Assembly: GCA_041740995.1 (NCBI GenBank)
Contig: JBGSKY010000272.1
Coordinates: forward strand, 1 to 26,497
Reading direction: 5' to 3'
DNA length: 26,497 nt
From: JBGSKY01 sp041740995
GTDB lineage: Bacteria; Planctomycetota; Planctomycetia; Pirellulales; Pirellulaceae
The notes under the pieces are model-generated. The model saw nothing but the letters and a program-made list of their open reading frames with translations. It made no database searches and was not told the DNA's origin. Made by a program: the position numbers and the translations under genes. The first letter of the stretch is position 1, and the number at the start of each line of letters is the position of its first letter. This document shows positions 1 to 6,884 of the stretch, piece after piece.

Positions 1-1007
1 TTTCTGTATCGCCGCCAGCATGACGTGGCGAAGCTCCATGTTGGGGTGCGTCAAAGGTCACGAAATACCTGCCAGCGACAACGCCTTCAAATTTGTATTT
101 GCCTCCGGAGTCGGATTCAGTCTTCATGATGATCGTCGTCGTTCCCGCCTCATAGAGCCTCACCACAACATCTTCTAAACCCTCTTCGCCATCGTCCTGA
201 ATGCCGTTGGCGTTGTCGTCCAACCATACGCGATCTCCAATCGTCGCGCCGTCATCATCGCCACCCGTGCCGCCCGTTGAACCGGTGCTTCCTGTTGAAC
301 CGGTACTTCCTGTTGAGCCTGTGCTTCCCGTGCTGCCAGTTGGGCTGGACGGTCCCGTGCTGCTGGTCGAACCTGTGCCGCCGCCACTGGGGCCGCTTGG
401 ATCTGGATTGCCACCGCCGGTGGAACCTGAGCCGCCGGTTGGGCCGTTGTCGCCTGGGGAGCCGGTGGGGCCGGAAGCGCCGGTTGGACCATTGGGATTG
501 CCGCCGCCAGTCGAACCGGTCCCGCCGCCGCTTGGACCGTTGGGATTAAAGCCCCAATCTTCTAGCGGATCAAATGGCTCGTAGTCGTTTGGATCAAATC
601 CGCTGCCGCTGCCTCCGTTGCCGTTACCGCCGCCTGGAATGTCGTCGATCGGAATGCCGTTTGGATTATAAGGAGCTCGCGAGTTGATATAGTCGGCAAT
701 GGCCTGGATATCATCAAAGTCAATCGACAGATCGCTGTTCACATCCAAAGTCGGTTGATAGACGGCATTGGAATTGATCGCATTGATAACCGCCAAAGCA
801 TCCAGCGGCGAAACGTAGCCGTCAGCGTTGGTATCAAAGACTTGTTGCTGCGCTGTCACTGCGGCACTGGTCCATGGGTCGGCTGGATTGACCGGACCGG
901 TAAACACGCTCGAAAGATCGGCGGCCAACAATCGGCGTTCGCAAAGCTGCTCAACACGAAGCGTTACCCCCCCCCCCCCGACATTGGCGATTTGGCTTAC
1001 GTTTCAT
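1..1007 (-). CDS. Secreted dockerin / SdrD_B-like surface protein, 3' end outside window, apparent -1/+1 frameshift at G13 tract
   Basis: No intact ATG frame covers this gene, but the minus strand is open from 967 down to the window edge. It reads 'VTLRVEQLCERRLLAADLSS', a planctomycete N-terminal motif (LEP-R-LLA type) seen on secreted proteins. Next come two EF-hand-like calcium loops of a dockerin type I domain, 'DTNADGYVSPLDALAVINAI' and 'DVNSDLSIDFDDIQAIADYI' (about 680-835). A long Gly/Ser/Thr/Pro linker follows (about 253-600), then an SdrD_B-like domain starting 'IGDRVWLDDNANGIQDDGEE' and running to position 1. The natural start is ATG at 1005-1007, giving a basic MKRKPNRQCR leader, but 13 G (967-979) put it one base out of frame; with 12 G the leader joins the motif. 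In the frame as given there is no start and a TGA lies upstream. Either a sequencing error, a phase-variable tract or a recent lesion. Expected role: extracellular or cell-surface protein; ligand unknown. Confidence 0.8.
253..600 (-). repeat. Low-complexity Gly-Ser/Thr/Pro linker with short tandem repeats
   Basis: Inside the surface protein gene this stretch codes for collagen-like GxT/GxS triplets (GSTGSTGST..., GPTGASGPTGS, GGGNPNGP). At the DNA level there is 18-bp periodicity on the plus strand at 281-298, 299-316 and, more degenerate, 317-334. The first two units differ at one base. Such a linker separates the dockerin-like part from the SdrD_B-like part. Copy number could vary by slippage. 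Confidence 0.75.
967..979 (-). repeat. Homopolymer run of 13 G (minus strand) at the 5' end of the surface protein gene
   Basis: Thirteen consecutive C on the plus strand. It lies between the ATG at 1007 and the conserved secretion motif and decides whether the two are in the same frame: 12 or 15 G would join them, 13 does not. Confidence 0.9.
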
Positions 1008-1045
1008 GATGGGCGATCCGTCAGTTAGCGGAGGACGTCTGATTT

Positions 1046-1072
1046 GCGGTATGCCGCATCGTAAAGGATGCG
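1046..1072 (-). other. Two overlapping, mutually exclusive hairpins upstream of the surface protein start
   Basis: GCGG/CCGC (1046-1049 with 1054-1057) and CGCATC/GATGCG (1055-1060 with 1067-1072) share bases 1055-1057, so only one can form fully. They lie about 40 bases upstream of the ATG at 1007 in what would be the leader of that mRNA. Function not known; could be chance. Confidence 0.35.
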
Positions 1073-1202
1073 TAGGTCGCAAGCAACAATTTTTGAGGAT
1101 TATTCTTTGCCCTCCACGAGTTGAATTAATCAAACGGCCCCCCATGAACTTGCTCACAGGTAAATCAGCTTCGGAACCCAACATCACGTCGCCACGCAAG
1201 GA

Positions 1203-1243
1203 GACCCCGACGGATTTATTCCGTCGGTGAACCAGCTTCGTGA
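1203..1243 (+). repeat. Hairpin repeat, copy A
   Basis: A 41-base unit beginning GACCCCGACGG and ending CAGCTTCGTGA. It contains a perfect 8-bp stem, CCGACGGA with TCCGTCGG, around a TTTAT loop. The same unit, 38 of 41 bases identical, occurs on the minus strand at 19471-19511, about 18 kb away. It behaves like a REP-type dispersed element. Confidence 0.75.
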
Positions 1244-1269
1244 ACTAGAACTGCGGTGCGAGAATATAA

Positions 1270-1301
1270 GACCCCAGCCGGTTCATCCGCTGGTGAATCA
1301 G
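1270..1301 (+). repeat. Hairpin repeat, diverged tandem copy B
   Basis: It keeps the flanks of copy A (GACCCC at the left, GGTGAATCAG at the right) but has a different stem, CCAGC(C)GG with CCGCTGG, around TTCAT. The stem changes are paired, which suggests the fold is what is conserved. It starts 67 bases after copy A. Confidence 0.55.
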
Positions 1302-1377
1302 TTTCCTGCGGTTCCGAAGAACTTTCGCTCCGGTGGGGTGAACCCACAACGGGTGCGGAAAATACCAGACTGTTCCA

Positions 1378-1788
1378 CTAGAACGCAAATTCGGCCAGCT
1401 TCAGTCCGAACCAAGCCGCGCTGACGCCGGTCACTACGTTTGCCAAGATGCTAACGACCGCCCACCCGAATTGTTGTTGCTGCAAAAGATGTACGGTTTC
1501 GATGCTAAAAGAGCTGAACGTCGTCAGTCCGCCCAACAATCCAACTCGGATTGCCGCGTCCCAGACTTGGAGTTGGCTTTTGGACGCCAGCGGCATTGAT
1601 TCGACCGACGGACGAATCAAATAGCCGAGCCAAAAACCAATTGCTAGCGAACCGAGGATATTGACTGCAAGCGTGGCCACGGGAAATGGGTGGGCCAGCA
1701 ATTTTGCAGCAATCCGAACGGCGGCAAATCGGGCTAAGCTTCCGATCGCGCCACCTAGCGCGACAGAAATGGGAATCCAGGGTGTCAT
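1378..1788 (-). CDS. crcB: Fluoride channel FluC/CrcB
   Basis: A 136-residue, very hydrophobic protein with four membrane segments, the usual size for FluC/CrcB. These dual-topology dimers let fluoride leave the cytoplasm. Family marks are the N-terminal 'GGAIGSLARF', the 'NILGSLAIGF' segment and the signature 'GLLGGLTTFSSFSIE', which lines the pore and central sodium site in known members. Start ATG at 1786-1788; the ribosome site is weak. It is transcribed away from ilvB, with about 110 bases between the starts. I looked for the fluoride (crcB) riboswitch in that gap and did not recognise one. Only one copy is seen here, which fits the homodimer form. Confidence 0.93.
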   Translation of the reverse strand: MTPWIPISVALGGAIGSLARFAAVRIAAKLLAHPFPVATLAVNILGSLAIGFWLGYLIRPSVESMPLASKSQLQVWDAAIRVGLLGGLTTFSSFSIETVHLLQQQQFGWAVVSILANVVTGVSAAWFGLKLAEFAF

Positions 1789-1898
1789 CTTGGCAATTAA
1801 GCGTTGAATAAATGGGGTTCTGCTCGTATTCTGAATAACTTACCAAACCTAACGAAAGCCGGGCAACTCACTCGGCAAGGCGTGCACGGAGAATTATG

Positions 1899-3695
1899 AT
1901 GGCTAGCGTTTCGAACCAAAACACGGCAACCGCGGTTGCATCGACGACTTTGATGAAAGGGGCCGACATTGTCGTCAAATCCCTGGTCGATCATGGCGTG
2001 GAGATCGTGTTCGCCTATCCAGGCGGCTGTTCGATGCCAATGCATCAAGCCCTAACGCGATACAGCGATAAATTGCGAACGATTTTGCCTCGTCACGAGC
2101 AGGGCGGCGCGTTCGCGGCTCAAGGTTTGGCTCGATCGACGGGACAAGTGGGTGTCGTAATGGCGACCAGCGGTCCAGGTGCGACCAATTTGGTGACTGC
2201 GATCGCTGACGCAAAATTGGACAGTATTCCTCTGATTGTGATTACTGGCCAAGTTCCGACGGCCGTCATTGGTACGGACGCCTTTCAAGAAACACCGATT
2301 GTTGAAGTCTGTCGCGGTATTACTAAGCATCATTATTTGGTGACCAAAGTCGACGACGTCGCGCGGGTCATGAAAGAAGCTTTCCACATTGCCACCACCG
2401 GCCGGCCTGGTCCTGTTTTAGTTGATATGCCGAAGGACGTGCAGAATGATAGTTGCATTGTCGATTGGGACGTTCCGATGAACTTGCCCGGTTACAAACC
2501 CAGCAAACACCCAAATGCACGGCCAGAACAGATTCGCCAAATCGCGGCCGCTATTAAGCACAGCAAGCGACCGATGTTGTATTGCGGCGGTGGAATTATC
2601 AACGCCGAAGCGTCCGAAGATATCCGCGAACTGGTCAAGAAAACTGGCATTCCGATCACGATGACCGTGATGGGCTTGGGGATCTATCCCGGCGACGCAG
2701 ACCTGTCGATGGACATGCTGGGAATGCACGGCTCAGCCTATGCAAACTACGCTATTCGCGATTGCGATTTACTGATCGCGTTGGGAGTTCGATTTGACGA
2801 TCGTGTGACCGGAAAACTGGCTGAGTTTGCCAAGCACGCGAAGATTGTTCACGTCGATGTCGATGCATCGGAGCTGAACAAGAACAAGGTGGCGCACATC
2901 TCGGTTTGCAGCGACGTAAAATATGCTGTGCAAGAGCTCAATAAAATCGTCGAAACACCGGACGATATTTCGGCTTGGGTCTCGCATTGTGCTGATTTGA
3001 AGCGGAAATATCCGTTTGATTACGATCGTAAGTACGATGGCATATTGCAACAGCATGCCATTGCAACGCTTTCGAAGATGACGCAGGATCGCGAGACCTA
3101 CGTTTCGGTCGGCGTTGGACAGCACCAAATGTGGGCCGCACAATTCTTCAAGTTCCGCCAGCCGCGAACCTGGATGAGTAGCAGTGGGTTGGGAACAATG
3201 GGCTTCGGTTTGCCTTGTGCCATGGGAATTCAGGCCGCACATCCAGACGCGTTGGTCATCGACATTGACGGCGACGGTTCGTTCCAGATGAATATCCAGG
3301 AATTGGCAACGTTGTATTGCGAGAAATTGCCGGTCAAGGTTTTGTTGCTCAATAACCAGCACCTAGGAATGGTTGTTCAGTGGGAAGACCGCTTTGAAGG
3401 TGCCAACCGAGCTCACACCTATCTTGGCCCGATCGATCACGAAGAAGCAAGTGGCATAGGTTCAACCGTGCCGCACTCGTTCGTCGAAGCTCGCTATCCG
3501 GACTTTGTTCAGATTGCAAAAGGTTACGGCTGTGGCGCAGCGACGGTTAGCAAGCGAAGCGAATTAGAGTCCGCCTTGCAAGAAATGATCAACTATCCCG
3601 GACCATACATCTTGGACGTCCAAGTTCCTTACCAGGAACACGTTTTACCGATGATCCCATCGGGACGGTCCGCCGATGAAATGATTCTGAAATAG
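1899..3695 (+). CDS. ilvB: Acetolactate synthase, large catalytic subunit
   Basis: Joins two pyruvates, or pyruvate and 2-oxobutyrate, in the first common step of valine, leucine and isoleucine synthesis; needs thiamine diphosphate, Mg and FAD. The three domains of the family are in order. The N-terminal TPP domain has 'FAYPGG' and the catalytic Glu in 'RHEQGGAFAAQGLA' (about residue 67). A central FAD-binding domain follows. The C-terminal domain has the Mg/TPP motif 'GDGSFQMNIQELATL...NNQHLGM' beginning near residue 458. Length (598 residues) is slightly above average. Two ATGs lie in tandem at 1896 and 1899; GGAG at 1888-1891 is better spaced for the second. No regulatory subunit gene (ilvN) follows; the next gene is of the Minf_1886 family. 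Confidence 0.95.
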   Translation: MASVSNQNTATAVASTTLMKGADIVVKSLVDHGVEIVFAYPGGCSMPMHQALTRYSDKLRTILPRHEQGGAFAAQGLARSTGQVGVVMATSGPGATNLVTAIADAKLDSIPLIVITGQVPTAVIGTDAFQETPIVEVCRGITKHHYLVTKVDDVARVMKEAFHIATTGRPGPVLVDMPKDVQNDSCIVDWDVPMNLPGYKPSKHPNARPEQIRQIAAAIKHSKRPMLYCGGGIINAEASEDIRELVKKTGIPITMTVMGLGIYPGDADLSMDMLGMHGSAYANYAIRDCDLLIALGVRFDDRVTGKLAEFAKHAKIVHVDVDASELNKNKVAHISVCSDVKYAVQELNKIVETPDDISAWVSHCADLKRKYPFDYDRKYDGILQQHAIATLSKMTQDRETYVSVGVGQHQMWAAQFFKFRQPRTWMSSSGLGTMGFGLPCAMGIQAAHPDALVIDIDGDGSFQMNIQELATLYCEKLPVKVLLLNNQHLGMVVQWEDRFEGANRAHTYLGPIDHEEASGIGSTVPHSFVEARYPDFVQIAKGYGCGAATVSKRSELESALQEMINYPGPYILDVQVPYQEHVLPMIPSGRSADEMILK

Positions 3696-3811
3696 TTCCT
3701 TGTGCGACTGCATCGTTGCGAAAACAATTCCCTCGGTGCCTAGTCCGCCTCAATATTGGCAACAGGACGCTAACCCAAAAGTAGACCTCAATGACGCGTG
3801 CGGGCGACAGT

Positions 3812-4207
3812 ATGAAAGACGAACTTGCGACGATCATTCAATTACTTGAGCAAGATCAACGCTATCGCTTGGATGCGTATCGCTTTGTTCGTGAAGCTTT
3901 GCAGTATGCCCAAGAAATCTTGCGGATGCCCGGCAAAAGCGAATCAAGTTCGGGTCGCCAGCATCTGACAGGGCAACAGTTATGCGAAGCGATCCGCATT
4001 TTTGCAACTGACCAGTACGGCTACATGGCCAAATTGGTGCTTAATAGCTGGGGTGTTTTTGGGACCAGCGATTTTGGCGAAATTGTTTATAACTTGATTC
4101 GGATCAAGGAGATGCGAAAAAGCAAGTCAGACAAACGAAGCGACTTCGACAACGTCTACGACTTCGATGACGCGTTTAAGCCAGTTTTCGAAATCAATCA
4201 TGAGTGA
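3812..4207 (+). CDS. Minf_1886 family protein
   Basis: 131 residues from the ATG at 3812; an earlier ATG at 3791 would add seven residues. The 'YRLDAYRFVREALQYA', 'HLTGQQLCEAIRIFATDQYG' and 'VLNSWGVFGTSDFGEIVYNL' blocks match my memory of the small, soluble family named after Minf_1886, found mainly in Planctomycetes and Verrucomicrobia. Its function is unknown. The C-terminus is charged and acidic (DFDNVYDFDDAF). It lies about 115 bases after ilvB on the same strand, and its stop overlaps the next start. Confidence 0.8.
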   Translation: MKDELATIIQLLEQDQRYRLDAYRFVREALQYAQEILRMPGKSESSSGRQHLTGQQLCEAIRIFATDQYGYMAKLVLNSWGVFGTSDFGEIVYNLIRIKEMRKSKSDKRSDFDNVYDFDDAFKPVFEINHE

Positions 4208-4358
4208 ACCGCTCGCCAAGACGACAGCCTCGCCAAAGTCGGCCAGCAATCATCCAGCGCGAAGGGTTGCGACTTGGATTTGGGCAACGATCTACGTTTG
4301 CTGGACGAGCTACTTGATCTACGTCTGTATTTTGACAAGCCAGCAAAGCCCGCAGTGA
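4200..4358 (+). CDS. Small single-pass membrane protein
   Basis: 52 residues starting MSEPLAKTTA. The ATG at 4200 overlaps the last codons of the Minf_1886 gene (ATGAGTGA), typical of translational coupling. A polar N-terminus with basic residues (HPARR) precedes one hydrophobic segment, 'WIWATIYVCWTSYLIYVCIL', followed by a short polar tail. I do not recognise a family. Support is the overlap and the clean membrane topology; it could still be a chance frame. Confidence 0.55.
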   Translation: MSEPLAKTTASPKSASNHPARRVATWIWATIYVCWTSYLIYVCILTSQQSPQ

Positions 4359-4372
4359 GCCAGGCGTAGCGG

Positions 4373-4400
4373 TAGCGAAAGTGCACAAGACTTTCGGCTA
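4373..4400. terminator. Hairpin between convergent genes
   Basis: TAGCGAAAGT (4373-4382) pairs with ACTTTCGGCTA (4390-4400) apart from one bulged base. It lies between the plus-strand small gene and the minus-strand gene ending at 4501, so it may end transcription, but no T-run follows on either strand. It resembles a second hairpin at 4433-4453. Confidence 0.4.
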
Positions 4401-4432
4401 GGAGAAGTCAGTTTCTAAAACTGGACGATTGT

Positions 4433-4453
4433 CGAAGCTCTTGGCGAGCTTCG
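4433..4453. repeat. Second hairpin, related to 4373-4400
   Basis: CGAAGCTC pairs perfectly with GAGCTTCG around TTGGC. On the minus strand it is preceded by TCGTAG, giving TAGCGAA at its left edge, as in the neighbouring hairpin (TAGCCGAA). Probably members of one intergenic hairpin repeat family; a terminator role is possible. Confidence 0.45.
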
Positions 4454-4500
4454 CTACGAAAAATTGCGTAACATCTCAACGCGTTTCGCTGTGAAAAAGC

Positions 4501-5055
4501 TTAGACCGCTGGATAAACGGCTTCGGATGGCAGAGCAAACCATCTTCGGTAGAACGTGAAGCTTGCCAAGCTGAATAAAACATCGCTAGCGAGAGTGCCG
4601 CGTGAAAAAGGTAGTCCGGCTGCGTAACATTCCAACAATCCCAAAGCGGACCGTGGATAACCCATCCGTGGATCGAGCCATGCACCGAAGTTGCTGATCA
4701 AAAAGAAGGCTGACGAACCGACAACTGCAGTGCACGCAACCAAAACCAGACTGTCCCGCAATTTGTTCAGCCGCCCAACGCCGCACATGACAGCCAGACC
4801 AAAGTAGTTGAGGCACATCGCCAAGACCGAGTAAGACCCAAGCAGGTAATCATCGACCCATTGCCCGGCGAAATCGCTGATAACTAAAGCGGCAACTGGC
4901 AAACACCAGCTCAGCGGTCCTCGCAGAAAACAACCACAGAACAATGCCAACGTTCCAAAGAGTGCAAAGTTTTCCGGTAATTGCGGATTGACTAGCTTCA
5001 AGGCGATCGCGGCAACGGCAAGCAGGCAGGCGAAAATTAGGGGTCGGCGTTTCAT
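4501..5055 (-). CDS. DUF6580-like integral membrane protein
   Basis: 184 residues with about five or six membrane segments, resembling DUF6580. Marks are the N-terminal 'LPENFALFGTLALFCGCFL', the middle 'LLGSYSVLAMCLNYFGL', and the C-terminal 'FFLISNFGAWLDPRMGYPRS' followed by 'LECYAAGLPFSRGTLASDVL'. The family resembles substrate-binding membrane subunits of ECF transporters, but no substrate is known and no ECF ATPase gene is nearby. It follows the methyltransferase gene on the same strand after 185 bases in which I see nothing else. Start ATG at 5055, MKRRPLIFACLL. Confidence 0.75.
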   Translation of the reverse strand: MKRRPLIFACLLAVAAIALKLVNPQLPENFALFGTLALFCGCFLRGPLSWCLPVAALVISDFAGQWVDDYLLGSYSVLAMCLNYFGLAVMCGVGRLNKLRDSLVLVACTAVVGSSAFFLISNFGAWLDPRMGYPRSALGLLECYAAGLPFSRGTLASDVLFSLASFTFYRRWFALPSEAVYPAV

Positions 5056-5240
5056 TGATTTTCAGACGTAAGTTAGGTTTCGGGTCGGCGACTCCTGCCG
5101 TGGAGTTTGTCGGCGAATTGTAGAGCCACGACGACGATTGTACGCCGAGCGGCAAGCGGCCGGACTCGTTCACAACGTCGCTTCGCGCGCATGACCATGA
5201 AAGTGCTAAACCGTAGCATGGCCGCGGCGTTTGCTCAAGC

Positions 5241-6581
5241 CTAACCGACCACAACGGCCAGCTTGATCATCGGCGATCCACAGGCGGAAAACCAAGTAGT
5301 TTGTTGGGCAACGAGATCGAATTCCATCGCATATTCGCCTGCCGTTGGCATGGCGTCGAGCTCGATATCGAATTTCACACTCGCTCCGGGCATTAGACCG
5401 TTCGTCGCTTCGATCGGCAGAGGCTGGGTGAAATATCCCGTTTTGGTGTTCGGCTGGCCGTTTTCTTGGCCATGCAAATGCATTCCTAGCCAGACCGAGC
5501 CGAGCCCCTGGCTGGCTGGCAGCCAATAGGCTTTTCCAGTGTTTTTGACCTGGATGGTCAACTTGATTTTTGAACCAACAGCAACGTGCAATTTCTGCGA
5601 GGGCGTGACTTGGATCGAAGCGTTGAGATCCTGGCCAGATCGGCTGTCATGCGGTCGTGCTTCGCCTTTGCTCAAGAAAAACAACCGCCGCGAGTGTTCC
5701 ATGTAATGTTGCATAGCCGTCGTTGCTTGATTTGCAGTGCGACCGCCGCTCAGGAATTCATTGAAACCATCAATGGATACATGGAAGGGCTGCGTGCCGA
5801 AAACGGCCAGTCGCAGATCACGAAAGCCAGCGTCCTGGGCCAGCCGCCAAATGTCTTCGATCACGATGTCGTTTTCAACGACTTGATGATGTTGCATTTC
5901 GTATTGTGCACCAGCCGACCAAGAATGCCGTGGACCTGGTTCAGCGAAGGCTGCCACACCGCCGTCACGCAGCACGCGTCCCATTTCGTTTAAGACCTCG
6001 GGTAAGTTTGGAACGTGGTGCAGCGCATCAATACAAACGATTCGATCGACGGATTGGTCTGGCAAGTCAAAACGATGACCATCAAAATGCGAGTAACGTG
6101 GCGGCGTGTGCGGCGTGGCAATTGGATAACGCTCGAATCGAGCCGCCGTCATTTTCAACGCAGTGGCGGAGACGTCCGAAACGATTACTTTGCCGCCTAA
6201 CTGGGTTAGAGCGTGCGACGCCCAGCCGGGACCGGCTCCGAATTCTAAAATGTCCATTCCACCGACCGGCTTGAGACCGTGCAGCAGGTGTCCGAAACAG
6301 ATCAGCAGCTCGGGTGTTTCGGCCAAGCAATTGAAGGGTTTGGTCAGCAAGCCGGACCAATCAGCAGCGTTGGCATAATAGTCTTCTGCGGTCTGATTCA
6401 GTTCGTCAACGCTATACAGCTGCATCAGTTCCCGAACGTCGATCGGTGTGCCTGAGTTGAGCATCTTCGATCGCAAGACCGCTTTGTCCGCCGCCGAAAG
6501 CGACTCCAGGTCGACATCTTTGCGAGTTTCCAGCACCGCAGTATTTCCAGAACGATTACGCAGCTTTTGAAAGAAATTCAT
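5241..6581 (-). CDS. Class I SAM methyltransferase with C-terminal beta-sandwich domain
   Basis: 446 residues. The start at 6581 (MNFFQKLRNRSG) is chosen because GGGAG lies six bases upstream; an in-frame start 14 codons earlier has no such site. The middle of the protein is a class I methyltransferase: SAM-binding 'ILEFGAGPGWASHALTQLGG', the acidic 'VIVSDVS', 'DRIVCIDALHHVPNLPEVLN' and 'MGRVLRDGGVAAFAEPGPRH'. The last ~120 residues are a separate Ig-like beta-sandwich ('KIKLTIQVKNTGKAYWLP', 'MPGASVKFDIELDAMPTAGE'), a type of module that binds sugars or proteins. Substrate unknown; the tail suggests a polysaccharide or surface glycan. No glycosyltransferases are nearby. Confidence 0.8.
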   Translation of the reverse strand: MNFFQKLRNRSGNTAVLETRKDVDLESLSAADKAVLRSKMLNSGTPIDVRELMQLYSVDELNQTAEDYYANAADWSGLLTKPFNCLAETPELLICFGHLLHGLKPVGGMDILEFGAGPGWASHALTQLGGKVIVSDVSATALKMTAARFERYPIATPHTPPRYSHFDGHRFDLPDQSVDRIVCIDALHHVPNLPEVLNEMGRVLRDGGVAAFAEPGPRHSWSAGAQYEMQHHQVVENDIVIEDIWRLAQDAGFRDLRLAVFGTQPFHVSIDGFNEFLSGGRTANQATTAMQHYMEHSRRLFFLSKGEARPHDSRSGQDLNASIQVTPSQKLHVAVGSKIKLTIQVKNTGKAYWLPASQGLGSVWLGMHLHGQENGQPNTKTGYFTQPLPIEATNGLMPGASVKFDIELDAMPTAGEYAMEFDLVAQQTTWFSACGSPMIKLAVVVG

Positions 6582-6884
6582 CGTTAGCTCCCGGACACGT
6601 TTGATTCGGACATCGGATGGCAAAACGATCGATTTGCCAGAAATGCGATCGCCCAGAGTGCCTATTTTGGCGCGATGTTAGCCAGTTTGATTTCGCTGCG
6701 TCAACATCGATCCGCTTCACCTTTGCCGATCAGTATTCAAGCGTGAGCCGAACGGTCTTTCGGTCGTGATGGGTTTGGCTGTATTTATTGGTAGTCTTGC
6801 AATAAAGTCCGTTGAAATTTTCGGACTCGATTTGCCCGCGTCCCCGATCAGAAACATTTGATTTATTTAGACGAGCGTTTGAGC
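6582..6884. other. Divergent intergenic region
   Basis: About 300 bases between the minus-strand methyltransferase and the plus-strand channel gene; it should hold both promoters. Two small perfect hairpins are visible, CCGAA/TTCGG at 6748-6763 and AGTCCG/CGGACT at 6806-6827. No clear promoter could be picked. Confidence 0.4.

Larger units (their letters stand above)
1008..1377. other. Intergenic region with hairpins and hairpin repeats
   Basis: No convincing gene; the short open frames here lack family features. It holds the 5' region of the surface protein gene (minus), a pair of overlapping small hairpins at 1046-1072, and two units of a hairpin repeat at 1203-1243 and 1270-1301. A third, weaker unit may lie at about 1309-1355, where a 'GGGGTGAACCC' end is still visible. 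Confidence 0.6.

Noticed and set aside
201..584. Proline-rich plus-strand frame of 127 codons
   Set aside because: It is the exact complement of the Gly/Ser/Thr linker of the surface protein; PVEP repeats are what GST repeats give when read backwards.
951..1199. 82-codon minus-strand frame ending at the G run
   Set aside because: Its last 18 codons are the leader of the surface protein, but the earlier part looks like untranslated sequence; the likely start is the ATG at 1007.
1789..1895. A fluoride riboswitch upstream of crcB
   Set aside because: I looked for the GGCGAUGG...CUGAUG-type core on the minus strand and did not find it.
2769..3362. 197-codon minus-strand frame inside ilvB
   Set aside because: Shadow of a strongly conserved gene; no domain features of its own.
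5586..6274. Two plus-strand frames (135 and 122 codons) inside the methyltransferase gene
   Set aside because: Antisense shadows of a gene with clear SAM-binding motifs.
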